64,000 nucleotides of DNA, taken from positions 2,232,001 through 2,296,000 of the forward strand of contig NZ_JBFMKQ010000001.1 of assembly GCF_040786285.1 (NCBI RefSeq), written 5' to 3'. The stretch is from Aquimarina sp040786285 (GTDB lineage Bacteria; Bacteroidota; Bacteroidia; Flavobacteriales; Flavobacteriaceae). Of the stretch, positions 61,101 through 64,000 are shown in pieces; position 1 is the stretch's first letter, and each line of letters starts with the position of its first letter. The position numbers were made by a program, and so were the translations under genes. The notes beneath the pieces are model-generated. The model was not told the DNA's origin and ran no database searches. It saw only the letters and a list, made by a program, of their open reading frames with translations.

Positions 61101-61885
61101 GTGATCTGAATTGTGATACCGATGGCGATGGTGATTGTGATCTAAATTGTGATACCGATGGTGATGGCGATTGTGATATCAATTGTGATACCGATGGAGA
61201 TGGTGATTGTGATCTGAATTGTGATACCGATGGTGATGGGGATTGTGATCTGAATTGTGATACCGATGGTGATGGGGATTGCGATGTGAATTGTGATACC
61301 GATGGCGATGGTGATTGTGATCTGAATTGTGATACTGATGGCGATGGTGATTGCGATGTGAATTGTGATACCGATGGTGATGGTGATTGCGATGTGAATT
61401 GTGATACCGATGGCGATGGTGATTGTGATCTGAATTGTGATACCGATGGTGATGGTGATTGTGATCTGAATTGTGATACCGATGGCGATGGGGATTGCGA
61501 CCTCAATTGCGATACCGATGGTGATGGTGATTGTGATTTAAATTGTGATACCGATGGTGATGGTGTTTGTGATGTGAATTGTGACACTTTCGGATCTTTA
61601 GAAATCAATCAAGGATTCTCTCCTAATGGTGATGGTGTTAATGATACCTGGATAATCGGAGGGATCGAATCTTTTCCTAACCACGAGGTTAAACTTTTTA
61701 ATCGATGGGGTATTGAAGTATTCTCTGCAATTAACTATCAGAATGACTGGAACGGAGTCTCTACAGGAAAACGAGTCCTTGGAGGTTCGAGAGATAGGTT
61801 GCCCACAGGGGCTTATTATTATGTGATCGAGACAGGAACCACTGAAGTAGCACCTTTTACAGGTTGGATATATATAAACTATTAA
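49103..61885 (+). CDS. Giant T9SS type B adhesin 3, 4,260 aa (LamG/DUF8202-like, Calx-beta, Cys-rich stalk)
   Basis: A secreted surface protein. The signal peptide is 1-26 (ending LFAQ). Five LamG-like plus DUF8202-type modules fill about 30-2010 (each with LWLKAD or LWLRAD, WxDQSG, and YLAIKYG or YLGLKYG). Two Calx-beta-like domains (about 2011-2268) and 13 near-identical Calx-beta repeats (about 2269-3755; start ALTISI, core TVSLDGG and ETVIATISAP) follow. Next come invasin-type Ig-like domains (about 3756-3975), 15 copies of a 12-residue Asp/Cys repeat (about 3979-4160), and a C-terminal gliding-motility-associated domain (FSPNGDGVNDTW, LFNRWG, LPTGAYYYVIE), clearly diverged from those of adhesins 1 and 2. 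Calx-beta and Asp-rich repeats predict calcium-dependent stiffening. The gene is followed 69 bp downstream by its own PorP/SprF gene. Confidence 0.93.
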   Translation: MKRNTIYTLLTTVMLLWIGSTSLFAQSPGGVGTTDVILWLRADAGVTTTVGNEITQWADQSGNNNNATPPNVSSRPTLNPSEINFLPTVDFDFGNRLDGTNLGLNGLTEHSFFAVYKHTQNVAGQFPDLFDFDGTIAFSRFEVFTVGGPGDSDGRIVYTDGNNGLVYSNLEMTIPRLISVVSTGGSSTAYLEGGGAQTGPASGLVANGNYSMGTVGQLDGDYAEFVFFDRPVNTSERERIETYLGLKYGFNVNHDYIASNGANLFNFAAYPNGRAGIARDDASGLETRKSRSQESDGVLIGAVGDIDTPGAITNDLSFFIWGHDGGSINTTTTTDITAGFVLERLEREWIVQSTNFTQEIDFQFDLDDAAPVVVDANVLLLIDEDGDGNFNTGTQRSQFVTSFDNTAKTVNFDDVTLNDGEVFTLVTRIVSPGAVLGSKFWLKANTGGAAWTDQSGNDVSVTPIGSPVVSSNLLNFNDAVSFDGTSQYYNLGSDLGFDGPGGATDHTIYAVIIDEKTSGFGGILGAQNNNSSEPQFLTQGGNPRSIYFDANGPAGPRNSNASVPLNTPTIVSATIASDTNLDYYFNGTADASFTNFPNVFGGNNVRLGASHLSGNPTFFYDGNMAEIIVYEQSTAADRTKIESYLAIKYGITLNNGATNYLASDGTTQVWAVDPTYTNDIFGIARDDVQGLNQEISKSVNDGAVLTVSTSTDFTTANDGSRTDLFDQQFLLIANDGGSTTATTAVGVPAALEARLERQWKVKNTGLVNNGGTGVINLSFDIDASPLRNYLLIRDGIALTGITPTINGGKVEFANVGLIDGAVFSLGFTQIAPGDVVPGIALWLKADEGATAAQWDDQSGSGLDATGSNNPVLTADALNFNPAFTFNGTDQNFTGPAGNTALNSDDVTSFTVYINDDVSGSFTSPFTNRFSNTAGAPDAEGITFYNNGSGREFWTGTGAGSTWNIQSAGNVMEGVAEILGLTTTGGVGAVQNIYVNGASAGTGTGTGTHIKQTDGFYPYRVGSGDNFGGTTFFFDGRIAEQIVYASVLDATSRQKIESYLAIKYGMTLNAGNTAYLASDGTTTVWPVDATYNSDIFGIANDAAQGLDQQISKSVNTGAVLTLSTDTNFTGANGTHTSLTDGQFLVVGNDGGSTTTTTATGVPATLDARHERQWKAANTASVGAVNLSFDINANNLRTYELIINGAASGISGTINGTMVEFTGVTFTTGDIFSVGFTQIAPGDVVPGLALWLKADVDVTGGATVTAWDDQSGVSNNASASGGAEPDATVNTINFNTSLTFDGTSFFDLSASLGSGNQSYSFFAVANRSSSSGGTILSQGDLGVNNSDLRFQMGTNTVDNWVSNLLTTPAPPDNISGMMSSIYNNTSGREIRTNGGTLATNASTLLNLDDGIPEIGRTVSTGSGNFNGDIAEVIFYNNTVDATQRQQIESYLAIKYGITLNSGTTAYLASDGTTTVWPVDATYNSDIFGIANDAAQGLDQQISKSVNTGAVLTLSTDTNFTGANGTHISLTDGQFLVVGNDGGSTTTTTATGVPATLEARHERQWRAENTGSVGAVNLSFDINANNLRTYELIINGAASGISGAINGTTVEFTGVTFTTGDIFSVGFTQVAPGDVVPNLVLWLKANDGVTGSSPVTGWTDASGNDTVTINGVPDAITNAVNFNPTVEFLTGASVATLTNGFSATDAIVYGVVRPRANGSFRTLVQGPVFNTMATIEGGSDNFGSWDGALRDSGIDIPEGSIALIQIDNNGGTEQSYRSQSVPFGPIATTVSDVQTFIGNSSTGQPFGEVAEVIAYSTASHTPLQQQQIESYLAIKYGITLNSGGTAYVDSAGNTVWPVDATYISDIFGIANDVDQALDQQISKSVNTGAVLTLSTDTNFTTANGTHVSLTDGQFLVIGNDGASGAPGDAVNTDLETTTYYERSAREWKAVNTGTVGAINLQFDGYDDTWLLLTRTVDGDFSATTGTTATPLSATGTVATTLTGTTFFTLARLATSIEFEAATASADENAAVSNLPRLLIDGTLNADTDIDVTIAAGATAATLGTDYTFGGNTAALPQTITVTVPAGTYTSGTPVEWTSLTLSGGGAITFAITGDAIVEADETIDLTLSNPQPGLVVQNIIGGALIDNHVYTITNDDTATVTIAADTDADETTASRVFTLTMSTAVSTDVDVSYALTGTAADPADYDDATTVVGTVTITAGTTTETIDLTVVNDTEVEVTETVIATLTAATNNTSVTADTTPETLNITDDDAAALTISIVQTTDGAESGTPTNAQFTVSLDGGVTNNTGAAITGTITLTGTATAGSDYTNVTSFSIADGDSSVVVDIPVLDDSEVEVTETVIATISAPSVGAVSATDNATANITDDDATALTISIAQTTDGAESGTPTNAQFTVSLDGGVTNNTGAAITGTITLTGTATAGSDYTNVTTFSIADGDSSVVVDIPVLDDTEVEVTETVIATISAPSVGAVSATDNATANITDDDATALTISIAQTTDGAESGTPTDAQFTVSLDGGVTNNTGSAITGTLALTGTATAGSDYTNVTTFSIADGDSSVVVDIPVLNDTEVEVTETVIATISAPSVGAVSATDNATANITDDDATALTISIAQTTDGAESGTPTNAQFTVSLDGGVTNNTGATITGTLALTGTATAGSDYTNVTTFSIADGDSSVVVDIPVLNDTEVEVTETVIATISAPNVGAVSATDNATANITDDDLAALTISIGTPVDGTEGTSNITYTVSLDGGVTNETGSAITGTVTLTGTATNGTDYTNVTTFSIADGANSGTITVTVTDDTDVEVNETVIATISAPSIGAIGTAAATANIIDDDGAALTISIGSPVDGTEGGANVSYTVSLDGGATNTTGSAITGTVTLTGTATNGTDYINVTTFSIANTASSGTITVPVTDDSIVEVSETVIATISAPNVGAVSATDNATANILDNDTAGLTISIGSPVDGTEGGANVSYTVSLDGGLSNGTGAAITGTVALTGTATNGTDYTNVTTFSIADGDSSVVVDIPVLDDTEVEVTETVIATISAPSVGTINTASATANITDDDAAALTISIGSPVDGTEGTSNVSYTVSLDGGVTNETGAAITGTVALTGTATNGLDYTNVTTFSIADGASSGTITVTVTDDTDVEVNETVIATISAPNVGAVSATDNATANIIDDDSASLTISIGSPVDGTEGGANVSYTVSLDGGVTNTTGSAITGTVTLTGTATNGTDYTNVTTFSIADGASSGTITVTVTDDSDVEVTETVIATISAPNVGAVSATDNATANILDNDAAALTISIGSPIDGTEGASNISYTVSLDGGLSNGTGSAITGTVALTGTATNGSDYTNVTTFSIADGASSGTITVTVTDDTDVEVNETVIATISAPSVGAVSATDNATANIIDDDSASLTISIGSPVDGTEGGANVSYTVSLDGGATNTTGSAITGTVTLTGTATNSTDYTNVTTFSIADGASSGTITVTVTDDSDVEVNETVIATISAPNVGAVSATDNATANILDNDAAALTISIGSPVDGTEGGANVSYTVSLDGGLSNGTGAAITGTVALTGTATNGSDYTNVTTFSIADGASSGTITVPVTDDTDVEVTETVIATISAPSVGTINTAAATANINDDDSAALTISIGSPVDGTEGGAAISYTVSLDGGVTNTTGAAITGTVALTGTATNGSDYTDVTTFSIADGASSTTIIVTVTDDTEVEVTETVIATISAPNVGAVSATNSSTANIIDDDDISVTATGTMISAADGAAVANGIETETITVQLKDAVGNDLTGAGINVTFAVTGSAVLSSTTAVTDANGTATITITSAVAETVDVTATIDDDNDGGTTAEVAILNGSPAQVLFTSDAPDPTNANTTIIATGPVPANGTDVSTVTVQLADSNGNLLTTGGETVALNVSGNAVLVSGVTDNGDGTYTATYSNLLVESVTITGTLNGAAISNNATISFILDTDPNCTVNCDTDSDGDCDLNCDTDGDGDCDLNCDTDGDGDCDLNCDTDGDGDCDINCDTDGDGDCDLNCDTDGDGDCDLNCDTDGDGDCDVNCDTDGDGDCDLNCDTDGDGDCDVNCDTDGDGDCDVNCDTDGDGDCDLNCDTDGDGDCDLNCDTDGDGDCDLNCDTDGDGDCDLNCDTDGDGVCDVNCDTFGSLEINQGFSPNGDGVNDTWIIGGIESFPNHEVKLFNRWGIEVFSAINYQNDWNGVSTGKRVLGGSRDRLPTGAYYYVIETGTTEVAPFTGWIYINY
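55907..60367 (+). repeat. 13 tandem Calx-beta repeats of about 342-348 bp
   Basis: Each unit starts ALTISI and ends with an acidic ANITDDD-type linker. The first four share QTTDGAESGTPT and are slightly longer; the later nine share VDGTEGGANVSYTVSLDGG. DNA between units is highly similar, so copy number is likely to vary between strains. Confidence 0.9.
61037..61588 (+). repeat. 15-unit, 36-bp minisatellite encoding NCDTDGDGDCD(L/V/I)
   Basis: Units start every 36 bp from 61037 to 61541, followed by a partial NCDT at 61577. Each has two Cys and six or seven Asp. The third codon positions vary (GGC, GGT, GGA, GGG) while the amino acids are kept except at the last residue, so protein sequence is under selection. 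Confidence 0.93.
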
Positions 61886-61901
61886 ATGATATGTAATTAA
61901 C

Positions 61902-61930
61902 GAGAGGATGAACATCTTGTCATCCTCTCT
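61902..61930 (+). terminator. Intercistronic hairpin between adhesin 3 and porP/sprF 3
   Basis: GAGAGGATGA and TCATCCTCTC form a 10-bp stem with an 8-nt loop, 16 bp after the adhesin stop, followed by TATAAAAACAA and so without a T tract. It is the third example at this position. Confidence 0.7.
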
Positions 61931-61954
61931 ATAAAAACAACAAAATATAAGCAA

Positions 61955-62848
61955 ATGAAAAATTTAAAAACTATATTTTTTGTACTAGCACTATCATTTG
62001 TAGTACAAGCAACAGCTCAACAAGATCCACATTTTAGTCTCTATAAATATAATATGAATATTATATCACCAGCCTATGCAGGTACTAATGGAAGCCTAGA
62101 AGCTATGTTTGGTGTTCGTAGTCAATGGGTGGGTATACCAGATGGCCCTGAAATCCTTAATTTTAATATAAACTCGCCCATAGGTAAGAATGTTGGAGTA
62201 GGGTTGAGCATTGTTAATGATCAGGTTTTTGTTTTAGAAGAAACACATTTATATGCCGACTTTTCTTATAAAATACAGGTAGGTAACGATTTAAATTTAT
62301 ATGCAGGTGTTAAAGCAGGAGGAACATTTTTAAATGTTGATCTTAATGCTTTAGATATTGATGATGATCCTCTATTTGCAGAAAATGTAAGCAATTTTAA
62401 TCCTAATATAGGGGTAGGTTTCTATTTGAAAGCACCTCAATACTATGTTACTGTATCAGCTCCGTCTTTACTCAAAAATGATAGGTTTGAGAGAGAAGGG
62501 GTTGTTCCGGTATCGGCTAGTGATGATGTATCCTTTTTCTTAGGAGGAGGAGGTGATTTTGTAATTAGCAGATCGCTTGATAATACATTTAAGTTACGTC
62601 CATCTACGTTAATAAGAGCAGTAAATGGATCTCCTATATCTATCGATCTCACCGCATCGGGAGTGTTTAATGATCGTTTCGAACTGGGAGCAAACTATCG
62701 ATTAGATGAAAGTGTTACTTTCTTTATTACCGCTGGCTTTATAGATAGTGTGCTTCATTTTGGATACGCATACGAGTATACCACTACCGATGTGGGTACA
62801 TATAATAATGGAACTCATGAAATCATAATGAAACTAAAACTAAAATAA
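61955..62848 (+). CDS. PorP/SprF-family T9SS outer-membrane protein 3
   Basis: 297 residues. The signal peptide ends TAQ (about residue 21). QDPHFSLYKYN, ISPAYAGTNG and VRSQWVGIPDGPE are the family's motifs in diverged form, and the protein is shorter than the two other paralogues. It follows adhesin 3, whose sorting domain is likewise diverged, consistent with cognate pairs. No PorE-like gene follows; it is the last gene of module 3. Confidence 0.9.
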   Translation: MKNLKTIFFVLALSFVVQATAQQDPHFSLYKYNMNIISPAYAGTNGSLEAMFGVRSQWVGIPDGPEILNFNINSPIGKNVGVGLSIVNDQVFVLEETHLYADFSYKIQVGNDLNLYAGVKAGGTFLNVDLNALDIDDDPLFAENVSNFNPNIGVGFYLKAPQYYVTVSAPSLLKNDRFEREGVVPVSASDDVSFFLGGGGDFVISRSLDNTFKLRPSTLIRAVNGSPISIDLTASGVFNDRFELGANYRLDESVTFFITAGFIDSVLHFGYAYEYTTTDVGTYNNGTHEIIMKLKLK

Positions 62849-62901
62849 TGGGCTATGGATTAATAATATAAACTGATTGTACTATGTATAATTAGTTGTA
62901 C

Positions 62902-63090
62902 GATGCATTTTGACGATGTGTTTACTTAAACCCCCTGTTGTTAGGGGTAATTTCGGGGGGTTTTAAATTTAGATTGTAGTTATAAAATATAAGTTGCTTG
63001 TTATTTGAATAAGCAGCTATAAAGATGCATTTGACGATGTGTTTACTTTAAACCCCCCGTTATTAGGGGTAATTGCGGGGGGTTTTCTTT
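62902..63090. terminator. Duplicated GC-rich terminator
   Basis: Two copies of a roughly 64-bp block begin at 62902 and 63023 (GATGCATTT, TGACGATGTGTTTACTT, then a stem). Each has AAACCCCC pairing with GGGGGTTT across an inner AGGGG, giving symmetrical A and T flanks suited to termination in both directions. The inner AGGGG could instead pair with the left CCCC, so two folds are possible. The wider gap 62849-63271 holds these, the hairpin at 63200 and AT-rich DNA. Confidence 0.85.
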
Positions 63091-63199
63091 TAGAAAGAAT
63101 AATTAAATCATAAATTTTTAAGTGTTTGTCAATCTAACTAAATGATGATTAAGTTCAATTCTTATTATATCGTTTAGTTTGGTTATTAGGATTGAAGCT

Positions 63200-63233
63200 A
63201 AGCTGCCTTTTGTGATTGAGGCAGCTTTTTTTA
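63200..63233 (+). terminator. Hairpin with T tract just before trmH
   Basis: AAGCTGCC and GGCAGCTT form a stem around a 12-nt loop and are followed by seven T. It has the form of a terminator but lies about 40 bp upstream of trmH, with no gene between it and the duplicated terminator. It may end a short transcript from 63090-63200 or attenuate trmH. Confidence 0.6.
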
Positions 63234-63271
63234 TATCAAAAAATAGGAGATGTTTTTATATTTTAGCTTTT

Positions 63272-63928
63272 ATGTTAGATGTAAAACTTATAGAATATTT
63301 AGAATCATTCCTCACTCCAAGACGGTTAGGTTTGTATGAAAAGGTGTTAAGCCAAAGAACCAATCATTTTACTGTGGCTATCGAAGATGTATATCAGTTG
63401 CACAATACCAGTGCTGTAATACGAAGTTGTGATGTTTTTGGGATTCAGAATGTACATGTGATTGAAGAGGTGAATATAAAACGTATCGATAGAGAAATCG
63501 CTATGGGTGCCCAGAAATGGGTAGATGTTAATAGATATCCAACCACTAACGAATGTTTAAAAAAACTAAAGAATAAAGGGTATCAAATTGTCGCTACAAC
63601 TCCTCATGATGATTCTAAAGTATTGCAAGATTTTGATGTAACAAAGCCTTCTGCTTTTTTCTTTGGGAGAGAACAGCAGGGATTAAGTGATGAAATTCTT
63701 GATGCTGCAGACTGCAAGTTACATATACCGATGGTAGGCTTTACAGAAAGCCTTAATATTTCTGTTTCTGCTGCTATTATATTACAACATGTTACTTCAG
63801 AATTAAGGAAAACGGATTTGGTATGGCAATTATCAGACGAGGAAAAATTACAGAAACGCATGGAATGGGCTAAGAAGGTGATCAAAAGTCATGAGCAGAT
63901 TATTGCCAGATATCATGAAAATAAGTAA
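63272..63928 (+). CDS. trmH: tRNA (guanosine-2'-O-)-methyltransferase, TrmH/SpoU family
   Basis: 218 residues, close to the usual length of TrmH (229 in E. coli), which methylates the 2'-O of G18 in the tRNA D-loop using S-adenosylmethionine. The start at 63272 was chosen over an in-frame ATG at 63179 because the earlier segment crosses a terminator-like hairpin and lacks homology. SpoU motifs are clear: motif 1 HNTSAVIRSCDVFG (44-57) with catalytic N45 and R51, motif 2 FFFGREQQGLSDEIL (129-143), and motif 3 IPMVGFTESLNISVSAAIIL (152-171), which forms the knotted AdoMet site. The closest match by eye is TrmH rather than TrmL or RlmB. It is unrelated in function to the adhesin modules. Confidence 0.92.
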   Translation: MLDVKLIEYLESFLTPRRLGLYEKVLSQRTNHFTVAIEDVYQLHNTSAVIRSCDVFGIQNVHVIEEVNIKRIDREIAMGAQKWVDVNRYPTTNECLKKLKNKGYQIVATTPHDDSKVLQDFDVTKPSAFFFGREQQGLSDEILDAADCKLHIPMVGFTESLNISVSAAIILQHVTSELRKTDLVWQLSDEEKLQKRMEWAKKVIKSHEQIIARYHENK

Positions 63929-63933
63929 CTTTC

Positions 63934-64000
63934 TAACACTTAACACTTAACACTTAACACTTAACACTTAACACTTAACACTTAACACTTAACACCTAAC
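63934..64000 (+). repeat. Heptanucleotide microsatellite ACTTAAC, cut by the window end
   Basis: About nine perfect copies of a 7-bp unit (ACTTAAC) directly follow trmH; the last visible copy has C for T. The total length is unknown. A 7-bp unit is not a multiple of three, so copy changes would shift any reading frame through it, but no frame is seen here. Confidence 0.9.

Noticed and set aside
60922..61608. Long antisense frame of repeated SPSPSVSQF-type units under adhesin 3
   Set aside because: It is the reverse-strand shadow of the 36-bp minisatellite, whose length divisible by three keeps the other frames open. Many similar antisense frames under the Calx-beta and DUF11-like arrays were rejected for the same reason.
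63179..63928. 249-residue form of TrmH
   Set aside because: The extra N-terminus crosses a terminator-like hairpin and is not homologous to TrmH; the start at 63272 gives the normal family length.
1..64000. tRNA, rRNA, integrase, transposase or toxin-antitoxin genes
   Set aside because: None was recognised by eye on either strand; modular duplication here seems to be by recombination between paralogous ends rather than by an identifiable mobile element.

Overview
The window looks like a chromosome segment from a gliding or surface-active marine member of the Bacteroidota, most likely the Flavobacteriia. The evidence is the AT-rich intergenic DNA, three giant secreted proteins ending in the gliding-motility-associated C-terminal domain (CHU_C, type B sorting signal of the type IX secretion system, T9SS), three PorP/SprF-family proteins, two PorE-like OmpA proteins, and LytTR/TPR-kinase signalling genes. 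I cannot name the species. Region 1 (1-6650) holds the tail of an unidentified gene, a class III sirtuin on the minus strand, a 182-bp tandem repeat array, a LytTR response regulator whose phosphoacceptor Asp is replaced by Glu, two tandem paralogous micro-lipoproteins of 49 and 54 residues, and a TPR sensor histidine kinase with its LuxR-type response regulator. Region 2 (6653-18767), region 3 (20304-46657) and region 4 (47606-62848) are three copies of one adhesin-secretion module. Each has a long upstream region, a leader ORF that stops 7-8 nt before the adhesin, a giant type B T9SS adhesin (at least about 2,700, 7,273 and 4,260 residues), an intercistronic hairpin, and a PorP/SprF-family gene; modules 1 and 2 end with a PorE-like TPR/beta-propeller/OmpA gene, which module 3 lacks. 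Modules 1 and 2 are close paralogues at both ends (leader-ORF end, adhesin start, sorting domain, PorP/SprF, PorE) but their adhesin middles are unrelated arrays: Ig-like repeats in adhesin 1 and DUF11-like repeats in adhesin 2. Adhesin 3 has LamG-like/DUF8202-type modules, a Calx-beta array, Ig-like domains and a cysteine-rich 12-residue minisatellite stalk. Between modules 1 and 2 are two minus-strand secreted-protein genes (arabinofuranosidase-B-like and a small surface protein). Between modules 2 and 3 is a small-conductance mechanosensitive channel gene. Region 5 (62849-64000) has a duplicated GC-rich terminator, trmH, and a heptanucleotide microsatellite running off the window. A likely working model is that each adhesin is exported by the T9SS, its type B C-terminal domain is handled by the cognate PorP/SprF protein next to it, and the PorE-like protein ties the machinery to peptidoglycan. 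The most novel points are the tightly coupled leader ORFs, a conserved roughly 57-nt structured leader shared by modules 2 and 3, a long hairpin just before the leader ORF of module 1, and hairpins at the same intercistronic position in all three modules. Adhesin 1 is interrupted by a 100-N assembly gap inside its near-identical 297-bp repeats, so its true length is unknown.
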